Of a stretch of 64,000 bases of DNA, positions 28,459-36,474 are shown one piece after another; position 1 is the stretch's first letter, and each line of letters begins with the position of its first letter. A program made the translations under genes and the position numbers. Source of the stretch: Desulfamplus sp. (GTDB lineage Bacteria; Desulfobacterota; Desulfobacteria; Desulfobacterales; Desulfobacteraceae); NCBI GenBank assembly GCA_015231615.1, contig JADGBE010000007.1:24711-88710 (forward strand). Direction: 5' to 3'. Under the pieces are notes generated by a model. The model ran no database searches and was not told the DNA's origin. It saw only the letters and a list, made by a program, of their open reading frames with translations.

Positions 28459-29762
28459 TGGATACCTCCTTCAATATCTAAACCAAATTCAGCAAGATCA
28501 GGTCCAAGATAAGTTCGTTCGTTTTCGCCAAGAATGCCCATTGCAAGACAGATTACAGTCCATAGATGCAGAGTGTGATAATCACCGCCGTAATGGTGGC
28601 ACATATCTTCAATCTGGGCGTGGCAGTTGTGGCACGGAGTTATCACATATTTAGCACCTGTCTCGATGATCTGGTCAAATTTTACCTTTCCATAGGCTCT
28701 TCTCTGTTCGGTATGACCTCCTTGCAAGGCACCGCCACCACCGCCGCAGCAGAAATTATTTGATCTGTTGGGAACCATATCAATGAAGTTCTCTTCTCCA
28801 ACTACAGCTTTAACCACAAATCGTAAATCATCAACAATCTTGTTAGTGCCAATTTTTCTGCCAATATTACACGGGTCTTGAACCGTAAATTTTATCTTTA
28901 AATCCTTGTTCCAGTCTGAATTGACCTTTAGTGTGCCATCTTTAATCCACTGGGCATATAGTTCGATTATGCTTTTAAATTCAAATGTGTGCGGGATTTT
29001 ATATTTTTTCAATCCTTCCAGGATTGAGAAGTATGAGTGTCCTCACTCGGTGTTGACTACAACCTTACATTTGAGATTTTGTTCAATGTGGTAAACAAAC
29101 TCCTCCATGATGTATCGCCAGCCCTCTTCGTCAGCCAGAAACATGCAGTAGTTTTCTCCGCCCCACATGACCGTGGGGTGTGTCCAGTCTGCCTTTACCT
29201 TGTGAAGAATTTTCCATAACGGACCAAGTTCATCAGGTTCTGTTACAGGCTCCCGGGAATTTTGGTTCAAAGCCATATATGCACCAACTCTGTCAGCCGT
29301 AATCTCAAGATCGCTGAATTCTGGCTGGGTTTCCCTGATTTCCCTTGCCACATCTTCAATGGTGAACACAAAATCCTCTTTGGGCACCCCCATTGCATTG
29401 CCTGATTTGATGTGTTGATCGCATGAACCTCTGATGCCTTTAGGTCTTTTATCTCTGTCCCAGCTTGCCCGGACATTGTAAACAAATTTGGGTATATTGA
29501 TTTTCATAGGACATGCTGACATACACCTTCCGCACATAGTGCAGACCCATGTCCAAGGGTTTTTTCTAATTTCGTCATCCATGCCAAGTAGCAGCATCCG
29601 AAGGAATTTCCTTGGATCCATGTCATACTGCTCAGATGCAGGGCATCCGCCTGTGCATGTTCCGCAGGTGAGACAGAGATCAAAATTTGCCTCTGGTATG
29701 CGGTTTGCTACCTCATCTTTAAAATCGCATGCAAACTCTTTAAGTTTAATTGCTTCTGCCAT
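28455..29762 (-). CDS. Fused HdrC-HdrB (HdrD-like) subunit, predicted selenoprotein
   Basis: The HdrC part (about 1-180) binds two 4Fe-4S clusters: CLTCGTCTGGCP and CTMCGRCMSACP. The HdrB part carries the CCG-type non-cubane cluster motif: DPCN, then CCGGGGG, then PCHNCH. In between, UGA at 29043-29045 (codon 240) interrupts VVVNTE-U-GHSYF, where related CCG proteins have a cysteine in ECGH. Without readthrough the gene looks like two fragments with no start site for the second. Readthrough gives one 435-residue protein. A hairpin with GG in the loop follows the UGA. GAGGAGG precedes the ATG, and the stop overlaps hdrA. Confidence 0.85.
29009..29027 (-). promoter_or_regulatory. Candidate SECIS hairpin in hdrCB
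   Basis: Fifteen bases after the UGA, the perfect seven-base stem TCAATCC/GGATTGA closes the loop TGGAA. The loop GG lies 24-25 bases past the UGA. Size, position and loop agree with bacterial SECIS rules and with the mvhD hairpin. Confidence 0.7.
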
Positions 29763-29847
29763 ACTACGTTCCTCCTCACCATCTGTAGAAACGAGATTTT
29801 CACATTGAAACAGTTATATGGAACAAAAAAATAGCTGTTTTTTATGT

Positions 29848-30726
29848 TTATCTCAGCTTTGCCGCATTAAGATAATCTGCAAGTTTATCCTCTCCACCAA
29901 TTGTAATAATGTGAACCCCTTGGCAAATATCTTTGAGGCTGTTTACTGTATTTGCAAAAAGTTCAATGCTTGCCTTCATTTTATCGGGTGCTTTTAAAAG
30001 TTTTTGGATAGCCCACTCAGGCACAAGCCCTGATTTAAAGTGGCGATTCAAAAATTTGCCCATTCCGCCAGTTCTGAGAATCATAACTTCTGCAATGACA
30101 GGAACATTAAAGGTATTTGCCTGTTTCATAAATTTTGCAAATTGATCAACATCAAAAATAGGGGTTGTAAGAAAGTAGCCAGTTCCAATATTCATCATAT
30201 CTTCCATCTCTTCCATGCCTTTCTTAGGTATATTTTTACCCCATGGAGCTTCAACACCTGAACCAAGGACAAACTCAATCTTCTTGTCCATTGCATTGCC
30301 ATCTATTGTCTGCCCCTGACGCATGTGTTCAAGCACTGACGCAAGTTTCCCAGAATCAACATGAAAGAACATAGACTCCTGAAGACTATCTCCTGAAATC
30401 CTGTAATCTTCTGTAAAAACAAGAAGATTCTCTACACCTGTCTCATGTGCAAGGGTTAAATCTTTGTGGAGCTGAAAACGGTTTTTGTCACGGGTTGTTG
30501 TTTGGTAGATCGCATTAAAACGATTTTTTCGCAGAATATCGCAGGTTTGAATTGAATCTCCGACAACTCCCTCAAGCTCAACGTCAGAAACAGCCACTCC
30601 ATCTATTCTGCCTCTTACTTTATTCAAACTATTTATAATCTCTTCAGGGTTATCCTCTCCAAGCGGAGCCTGTATCTCCGATGTTACAACAAATTTCTTT
30701 TTTTCCAGGGATTCTTTTAGGTTCAT
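29848..30726 (-). CDS. MetF-like methylenetetrahydrofolate reductase paralogue
   Basis: A second, diverged MetF-type flavin barrel of 292 residues opens the operon. It shows the catalytic glutamate strand FVVTSEIQAPLGEDN, VDGVAVSDVEL-like sequence, TRDKNRFQLHKDL (matching the CRDRNR strand), a YFLTTPIFDVDQF strand equivalent to IQTQ..F, and VPVIAEVMILRTGG. The typical substrate motif NMTDN is changed to SDVELE. It may reduce another folate or be an inactive structural subunit of the Hdr complex. AAGGAGG sits at ideal distance before the ATG. Confidence 0.75.
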   Translation of the reverse strand: MNLKESLEKKKFVVTSEIQAPLGEDNPEEIINSLNKVRGRIDGVAVSDVELEGVVGDSIQTCDILRKNRFNAIYQTTTRDKNRFQLHKDLTLAHETGVENLLVFTEDYRISGDSLQESMFFHVDSGKLASVLEHMRQGQTIDGNAMDKKIEFVLGSGVEAPWGKNIPKKGMEEMEDMMNIGTGYFLTTPIFDVDQFAKFMKQANTFNVPVIAEVMILRTGGMGKFLNRHFKSGLVPEWAIQKLLKAPDKMKASIELFANTVNSLKDICQGVHIITIGGEDKLADYLNAAKLR

Positions 30727-30835
30727 AACCTACCTCCTTATATTTTTCTATTCTATTAGCTTGTTGTTTTTTTCTAACTTATCCGTGATTAATATTAATT
30801 TGAATATTGTTGATATTTAGTTAGTATCACGGCTT

Positions 30836-31408
30836 CTACTTAAGCCCGAGCAATGCTGAAACTTCATCTTTCAGGCGGGAAAGAGGCAGCGGCTTAGAAA
30901 GGCAGAGATCAGCACCATTATTCTTCATCTGCTGAAATTTTTCTTCATCAAGATAGGCAGAGAGAACTATGATTTTAATATGCTGAGTCTCTTTAGTGTT
31001 TTTAATCTTTTTGCAAACCTCATAACCCTTTATGTCAGGCATCATTATATCAAGTATAAGAAGATCAGGTTTGAAGTGGTTGACCTGAAGACCTGCCTCA
31101 AAACCATCTGATGCAGAGATAACCTCATAATCATACTCATCTTCTTCAAGACACTGCACAATTGATTCAACAATAATAAGGTCGTCATCAACAACTAAGA
31201 TTTTTTTTCTTGTAGCATCATCATTTCCCTTAGGAATTGGAATCCCTTGATTCTCCATAAAGTTCTCCAAATCACTCTTCTTTATTCTGCGATGCCCGCC
31301 CACTGTTTTGTATGCTTTGATGTGTCCTGCATCTATCCAATTAATGATGGTCTTGGACGAGACATTGCAATACTTGCTTGCGGTAAACACGGTCATGGTG
31401 TCTTCCAT
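30836..31408 (-). CDS. HTH (excisionase/BldC-type) plus receiver regulator
   Basis: An N-terminal MerR/excisionase-like DNA-binding fold (TASKYCNVSSKTIINWIDAGHIKAYKTVGGHRRIKKSDLENFM) is joined to a C-terminal receiver domain. The receiver has ILVVDDDLI, phosphoacceptor LLILDIMMPD and LSKPLPL. This order, DNA-binding first, is unusual but known in deltaproteobacteria. It lies upstream of the metF-hdr operon, reading the same way, and is the best candidate for its regulator, with one of the two orphan PAS kinases as partner. AAAGGAGGG stands eight bases before the ATG. Confidence 0.88.
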   Translation of the reverse strand: MEDTMTVFTASKYCNVSSKTIINWIDAGHIKAYKTVGGHRRIKKSDLENFMENQGIPIPKGNDDATRKKILVVDDDLIIVESIVQCLEEDEYDYEVISASDGFEAGLQVNHFKPDLLILDIMMPDIKGYEVCKKIKNTKETQHIKIIVLSAYLDEEKFQQMKNNGADLCLSKPLPLSRLKDEVSALLGLK

Positions 31409-31598
31409 GGCTTAGCCCTCCTTTGTTAGATTAATCAATTTAGCTGATATTTGTTTGTTGCTATAGATAATTTTTCTCTATATAGTTATTTCAGTTATTA
31501 TATTTTTTTCTTAATGTCAATAGTTATTTTTAATAAAAATATAAATATAAAAATAATAATAAGCATAATATAAGAATTATGTAATAATAATTTTATTG

Positions 31599-32774
31599 TC
31601 AAGATAAAATCGGCTCTCTGGGAAGTGTGATTTTAAATGTTGCCCCCTTTCCTTGTTGCGAACTGACATAAATATTTCCCCCATGCTCTTTAATTATTCC
31701 ATAGGCAACGGATAGCCCAAGCCCCACCCCTTTCCCTTTTCTTTTTGTTGTAAAAAAGGGTTCAAACAACTTTGATATATTTTCTTGGGGAATACCTGAA
31801 CCTGTATCAGTAAAACGGATTACAATGCTGTCACTCTCGTTATGATATTCCGTAGAGATCGTCAAAACTCCTCCTGAGATCGCCCCCATACTTTCCGAAG
31901 CATTTGAGATAAAATTCATAAAAACTTGCTTAAGCTGATCTTCTGAGCCATGACATAGAGGTAGTGAACTGTCGAGTTCTTTGTTCAATTTAACCCCATT
32001 GATCTTCAAAAGGTTGGCATTGAGAAGGATTGTCTGTTCAATTAAGAGGTTCATATCAATCTCTTTAAGCTCAATTTTGGATTGTCTGGCAAAAACAAGT
32101 AGATTTGAGACAATCCTGCTTATTCGACGGGTCTCTGTCTCCATGAGATTAAGGTATTTTGAAAAAAGTTTCATCTCATGGGCTTTAACAGGACCCTCTT
32201 CAATGATGCGTTTATTAAGAATGATAAGGTTCAAAATTCCTGCTATTGGATTGTTAATTTCGTGTACAACAGATGCTGATAGCTTGCCAAGAGAGGCCAT
32301 TTTATCCTGATGTAGTAATTTTTCATGTGTTGCATTAAGCTGTTTTGTCCGTTCCTCTACCATTTTTTCAAGGCGACTTGTTATCTCCTGTTCATCTCTT
32401 TTTCGTTTTGTAATATCTCTGCTGATTTCAATAAACTTTGAAATTTCTCCCTTGTTTTTCCAGATAGGAAAAATGGTAAGTTCTGCGTATCTCTCCTTAT
32501 TATCCGGACCTAAACGTGTGAGTTCCACCTGGCAATGGCGTTTATTCCTTATAACTTTTTCAAGGGGACAGAGAGTGTCGCAATTACTGTTTTTACGACC
32601 AGCCGCCTTGAATACATCATAGCATTTTTTGCCAATGACCTGTTCTCGGGTGTAGTGCATACACCGCAAAAACGCATCATTAACCTGAATCACATCTTTA
32701 TCAGGAGAGATAATCAGGATAAAATCACTGATACCATTTAAAATGGTCTCCAACTCGTTATCTAAGAGTTTCAT
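31599..32774 (-). CDS. PAS sensor histidine kinase
   Basis: This is a soluble 391-residue kinase. One PAS domain (about 8-130) has the GKKCYDVFKAAGRKNSNCDTLCPLE stretch, several cysteines in the position seen in the first PAS of the 19437-21275 kinase, plausibly a metal or redox site. The core follows: MASLGKLSASVVHEINNPIAGIL, FISNASESM, DTGSGIPQE and GVGLGLSVAYG. It ends 190 bases upstream of the HTH-receiver gene, with the same direction, and probably phosphorylates it. GAGGTG precedes the ATG. Confidence 0.88.
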   Translation of the reverse strand: MKLLDNELETILNGISDFILIISPDKDVIQVNDAFLRCMHYTREQVIGKKCYDVFKAAGRKNSNCDTLCPLEKVIRNKRHCQVELTRLGPDNKERYAELTIFPIWKNKGEISKFIEISRDITKRKRDEQEITSRLEKMVEERTKQLNATHEKLLHQDKMASLGKLSASVVHEINNPIAGILNLIILNKRIIEEGPVKAHEMKLFSKYLNLMETETRRISRIVSNLLVFARQSKIELKEIDMNLLIEQTILLNANLLKINGVKLNKELDSSLPLCHGSEDQLKQVFMNFISNASESMGAISGGVLTISTEYHNESDSIVIRFTDTGSGIPQENISKLFEPFFTTKRKGKGVGLGLSVAYGIIKEHGGNIYVSSQQGKGATFKITLPREPILS

Positions 32775-33230
32775 AAATCACCTCAAGAGAACCCCTGTCC
32801 ACTTAGGTTAAGGGGCGTTGATTGAAAGATTGTTCTAAAAAATTAAATGGAGTGTAGGAAAATACGAATGCAGTGTAGGATAATCCTACAACATCTGCAA
32901 AGGTAGGGCTACAGGCGTTTCCGCCTATATTTAATGGTTATCTATGCTGAATTGTTTCTGGACTGTAGTATATTGCTACACTTTGATAAAATGAATATAA
33001 CAGAAGCTCTACTCTTTCCAAAGCTAAAAATGCTATAAAATCAATGTGTTTTGCTATTTCCAAATTTATTGTCTTTGTTGGTATCCTTCTTGCTTTTATT
33101 AAGCATAAAACCTAAAAAAGATAGCACATATTACATATTAATAAGAGCAAATTATAGTTCCTGATTTTTTATTCAAACTTATCTAAAATTATCTATTATA
33201 AATAAATTTTAAGCACATAGGATTTAAGCA
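32775..33230. other. Long intergenic region between the kinase and tnpB
   Basis: No gene is seen. It contains the repeated word AGTGTAGGAWAAT (32851 and 32873), a 15-base palindrome GTAGGATAATCCTAC (32875-32889) and a small hairpin AGGCG-TTTC-CGCCT (32913-32926). These could form the promoter/operator zone of the minus-strand kinase. The right part is plain AT-rich sequence that may include the left end of the tnpB element. Confidence 0.4.
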
Positions 33231-34319
33231 ATGAATATTAATTTATCACATAAAATAGAGCTGAATCCGAATAATAAACAATCAAACTTTTTAGCAAGAG
33301 CCTGCGGAGTAAGCAGATTTACTTATAATTGGGGACTTGCAGAATGGAAGAAACAATATGAATCTGGATTAAAACCAACAGGTTTTGGACTTAAAAAAGA
33401 ATTTAATGCCGTCAAAAAAGATTTATTCCCATGGATTATGGAATCTCCAAGAGATGCAAACAGCCAGTCTTTTGCTGATTTACAGACAGCGTTCAATAAC
33501 TTTTTTAAAGGTAGATCAGGGTATCCAGTATTTAAGAAAAAGGGTTGTAATGACAGTTTTTATATTGCAAATGACCAATTTAAAATTGATTGTAAAAAAA
33601 TCAGAATCCCAAAAATCGGCTGGATTCGTTTAAAAGAGAGTTTGAATCTGTCAGGTAAAATTTTGTCAGCATCAGTATCAAGAAGTGCTGATAAATGGTT
33701 TGTGTCAATAAGTTTATCAATGGAAATCACGCCTGTTAAAATCGAAAACCAAGATATTATAGGCGTAGATTTAGGAATCAAACATTTAGCAGCAGTATCT
33801 AATGGAGAAAAAATAGAAGGAAGCAGAGCATTAAAAAGAATGGAGAAAAAGTTAAAACGCCTCCAGCAGTCATTTTCTAAAACTCAAAAAGGTTCAAAAA
33901 ACAGGGAAAAGCAGAAGCGTAAAATATCTCGTCTGCATTATAGAATCAGGTGTATCCGTTTAGATTTGATCAACAAATTAACGACAAAGCTGTCCAAAAA
34001 TCATAGTGTAATCGTGATTGAAGATTTGAATGTAAAAGGCATGATGGCAAATCATAAATTAGCAAAAGCAATTTCAGATATGGGATTTTATGAATTTAAA
34101 AGGCAGATGGAATATAAATCTAAGATATTTGGTTCACATATAATTATTGCGGATAGATGGTTTCCATCTTCAAAAAGATGTTCAATCTGCGGGAATATTA
34201 ATAAAGACCTGACGCTTTCTGACAGAATCTTTAAATGTCCTTCTTGTTCTTCAACGATAGACAGAGATTTAAATGCAGCCATAAATTTAAGCCAATATCA
34301 GCAGTTAATGGCAGCTTAA
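33231..34319 (+). CDS. tnpB: TnpB, RNA-guided nuclease of IS200/IS605-type elements
   Basis: TnpB is the RuvC-fold RNA-guided DNA nuclease ancestral to Cas12. All catalytic pieces are present: RuvC-I DLGIKHLA (Asp about 184), RuvC-II VIEDLNVKGM (Glu about 264), a zinc ribbon CSICGN..CPSC (about 320-341) and RuvC-III DRDLNAA. The N-terminal RNA-binding region starts KIELNPNNKQSNFLARACG. The 362-residue length is normal and the frame is intact. No tnpA lies nearby, so the element is solitary. It separates a kinase from two GcvH-like genes in what may once have been a continuous cluster. Confidence 0.93.
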   Translation: MNINLSHKIELNPNNKQSNFLARACGVSRFTYNWGLAEWKKQYESGLKPTGFGLKKEFNAVKKDLFPWIMESPRDANSQSFADLQTAFNNFFKGRSGYPVFKKKGCNDSFYIANDQFKIDCKKIRIPKIGWIRLKESLNLSGKILSASVSRSADKWFVSISLSMEITPVKIENQDIIGVDLGIKHLAAVSNGEKIEGSRALKRMEKKLKRLQQSFSKTQKGSKNREKQKRKISRLHYRIRCIRLDLINKLTTKLSKNHSVIVIEDLNVKGMMANHKLAKAISDMGFYEFKRQMEYKSKIFGSHIIIADRWFPSSKRCSICGNINKDLTLSDRIFKCPSCSSTIDRDLNAAINLSQYQQLMAA

Positions 34320-34436
34320 CAAAATATATACCGCAGGTTCTGCGGGATTTTAAAGCCTGTGGAGAGGAAATAAGACCTAAGCAGTTATTTCGGGCATACT
34401 CTATGAATCAGGAAGTTTTCATCATTTTTACTAAAT
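34256..34436 (+). ncRNA. Possible omega RNA / right end of the tnpB element
   Basis: TnpB guide RNAs overlap the 3' end of the gene and run into the element's right end. After the stop, a small stem (ACCGCAGGTTCTGCGGG, 34331-34347) and conserved-looking words lead to TGAATCAGGAAG (34404-34415), which resembles the tail next to the guide in many IS605 elements. The exact boundary is not determinable by eye; both ends are estimates. Confidence 0.35.
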
Positions 34437-34512
34437 AGGTAAGAATGAGCAATAAAAACAGAACAGAAACAGAATATAACATAAAAATAACGGCATAGCC
34501 AGAGGGGGGAGC

Positions 34513-35478
34513 ATGAGAACACAAAGAGAAGAGACCACAGCACAGGCAGTAGAAAACAGATATAACTCCACAACATTGGGAAACCAAGTATGGAAACTCA
34601 AACAAGAAAAATCAGATAAAGAAGATCAACAGGTAAAACCATGTATCTGGATGGCATCAGGAGCAGTAGCTAAAAAGAGCTGCAACAACTTTTTTGACTG
34701 CACATCATGCAAATATGATGCAGCTATGGAGCAAAAGGTTGCAGATGGTAAACAGATAAGCTGGCAAGATAGCATGAGAAGAAGGGAGAGCATGGAGAGA
34801 CTCTGCCGACACAGCATGACCATGCGAATGGTACCACGCGTATGTGCCTATAATTACAACTGCTCATCATGCGATTTTGATCAGTATCTTGAAGATGTGC
34901 TATCTCACAGAACAAAACATGCTGCATTTGCTATTGATAATGTCAAAGGCTTTAATGTGCCACAGGGCTATTATTTTCACAGCGGTCATACTTGGGCTGT
35001 TATTGAGAACGGAGGTCATATCAAGGTTGGTCTTGATGATTTTGCCCTTAAACTCTTAGGTAAGGCTGATGCTCTTGATATGCCGATGATAGGGGTGGAA
35101 CTCAACCGTAATATGCCGGGCTGGGGATTAAAAAGAAGAGATAATTTAGCTGATGTACTATCGCCAGTGGACGGGGTCATTGTTCAGGTGAACGAGAAAG
35201 CAAGAAGAAACCCAGGCGTTGCCAACAGCGACCCTTATGGAGACGGCTGGCTTTTCAGTGTTCATAATTCCGATATAAAAGGCACACTTAAAGCTCTTAT
35301 GGATCACGATGAGAGCATGGCATGGACAGGAGAAGAGGTCAACCGTCTTGAAGAGATGATTGAATCAGTGGCAGGTCCAATGGCAACTGATGGTGGAATT
35401 CTGCTACCCGACATATACGGTAATCTTCCCGGACTTGACTGGAAACAACTTACCCGTCTCTTTCTTAAAAACAGTTAA
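34513..35478 (+). CDS. GcvH-like protein without lipoyl lysine, duplicated Cys4 motif
   Basis: The C-terminal half matches the glycine-cleavage H-protein fold: YYFHSGHTWAVIENGGHIKVGLDDFA, LSPVDGVIVQVNE and NSDPYGDGWLF. The ESVKA loop that carries lipoate is replaced (KRRDNLADV), with Asp where the lysine belongs. The N-terminal half holds two identical cysteine patterns, C-x12-C-x5-C-x2-C (C44/57/63/66 and C98/111/117/120), each followed by x-[FY]-D, likely zinc or iron sites. A C-terminal part ends with DGGILLPDIYGNLPGLDW. GAGGGGGG precedes the ATG. It pairs with the next gene. The role is unknown; a scaffold or sensory role is likelier than glycine cleavage. Confidence 0.75.
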   Translation: MRTQREETTAQAVENRYNSTTLGNQVWKLKQEKSDKEDQQVKPCIWMASGAVAKKSCNNFFDCTSCKYDAAMEQKVADGKQISWQDSMRRRESMERLCRHSMTMRMVPRVCAYNYNCSSCDFDQYLEDVLSHRTKHAAFAIDNVKGFNVPQGYYFHSGHTWAVIENGGHIKVGLDDFALKLLGKADALDMPMIGVELNRNMPGWGLKRRDNLADVLSPVDGVIVQVNEKARRNPGVANSDPYGDGWLFSVHNSDIKGTLKALMDHDESMAWTGEEVNRLEEMIESVAGPMATDGGILLPDIYGNLPGLDWKQLTRLFLKNS

Positions 35479-35578
35479 GGTGACAAAACATAAGCATGGG
35501 GTGGGGGTAAATTCACTCCTCCCCTGTTTATGTTTAGATTTTGAAACCAATAATTTTCAAAACAGATAAGGTGATGCC

Positions 35579-36319
35579 ATGAAATATAAAATCCAAATGC
35601 AGGATAAATTCCTAACCAACACACTTTGTGCTAAAAAGCCCTGCATTCATCATCTAAAAGGTCAGATTGAATATAGGATATGCGATCAAGAGTATCGATG
35701 TTCAAGTTGTGAATTTGATCAATATTTTCAGGATCAGTTCAGAGTGCATACTGTTATGAAACCTGTTAATTACCACACCATTGATGGTATCTCTTTTCCT
35801 GAAGGCTACTATTTAGCAACAGGGCACACTTGGGTTAAACTTGAAGATGATCAGGAGGTCAGGGTTGGGGTAGATGATTTCGCATTGCATCTTTTTGGAA
35901 CGCCTGATCAAATTGAACTTCCCTTTATAGGGACAAAAGCTGTAAAGGGAAGCCCCTTGATAAATATCTCAAGAGGAGAAAACAAGGCTTCTATTTTATC
36001 ACCAGTCAACGGAGTTGTAACAGCAGTTAATCAAGATATGATAAAAGAGAAGGGGGCAGCTAATCTGAATCCATACTGCAAAGGGTGGATGGTTATGGTG
36101 CATTGCGACAATTTACGGAAGGATATGAAGAGCTTACTATTCATGGAAGAGAGTCGTGCCTATATGCAGCGGCATATTAATACTCTTTATGAAATATTGG
36201 AGGAGGAGACGGGTTTGATGGCGGCTGACGGAGGAACATTAGGAGAAGATATTTACGGTAATGCACCTGGTCTTAAATGGGATAAGCTTGTGGGATATTT
36301 TCTGGAAAATAAAAGATAA
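35579..36319 (+). CDS. GcvH-like protein without lipoyl lysine, single Cys4 motif
   Basis: This is a shorter relative (246 residues) of the preceding product. It has one C-x12-C-x5-C-x2-C motif (C22/35/41/44) ending CSSCEFDQYFQD, almost the same words as its neighbour's second motif. The H-protein fold follows (YYLATGHTWVKLEDDQEVRVGVDDFA, LSPVNGVVTAVNQ, NLNPYCKGWMV), and the tail ADGGTLGEDIYGNAPGLKW is shared. The lipoyl position reads RGENKAS, with Glu aligned to the lysine, so lipoylation is not expected unless the lysine two residues later is used. The two genes arose by duplication. Confidence 0.75.
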   Translation: MKYKIQMQDKFLTNTLCAKKPCIHHLKGQIEYRICDQEYRCSSCEFDQYFQDQFRVHTVMKPVNYHTIDGISFPEGYYLATGHTWVKLEDDQEVRVGVDDFALHLFGTPDQIELPFIGTKAVKGSPLINISRGENKASILSPVNGVVTAVNQDMIKEKGAANLNPYCKGWMVMVHCDNLRKDMKSLLFMEESRAYMQRHINTLYEILEEETGLMAADGGTLGEDIYGNAPGLKWDKLVGYFLENKR

Positions 36320-36369
36320 TTTTAAAGAGACTATTTCCAACGATCATAAATTTCGTTATTATTAAATCT

Positions 36370-36458
36370 CTCGCCGTTGGCTTTAGCCATCGGCGAAATT
36401 TGGAAGTCCTCTTAAGAGGGCTTTGATAATTTAGCCCATAGCTTTAGCTTAGGGCGAT
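36370..36458. repeat. Composite three-hairpin repeat (copy 2)
   Basis: Stems TCGCCGTTGGC-TTTAGCCATCGGCGA, CCTCTTAAGAGG and TAGCCCATAGCTTTAGCTTAGGGCGA follow in order. It is the inverted counterpart of 23149-23243. It ends about 15 bases before the NtrC-type gene, so it may sit in that gene's leader. Confidence 0.7.
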
Positions 36459-36474
36459 AAAATGGAAAGATATT

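Noticed and set aside
29043..29762. A separate hdrC gene ending at VVVNTE
   Set aside because: The stop is a UGA in place of a conserved cysteine codon, the next frame continues the family sequence without its own start site, and a SECIS-like hairpin follows. I treat it as one selenoprotein gene.
34320..34512. Sigma-54 promoter before the GcvH-like genes
   Set aside because: I looked for a TGGC-N(8)-TTGC pattern because an NtrC-type regulator is close by and found none that matched.
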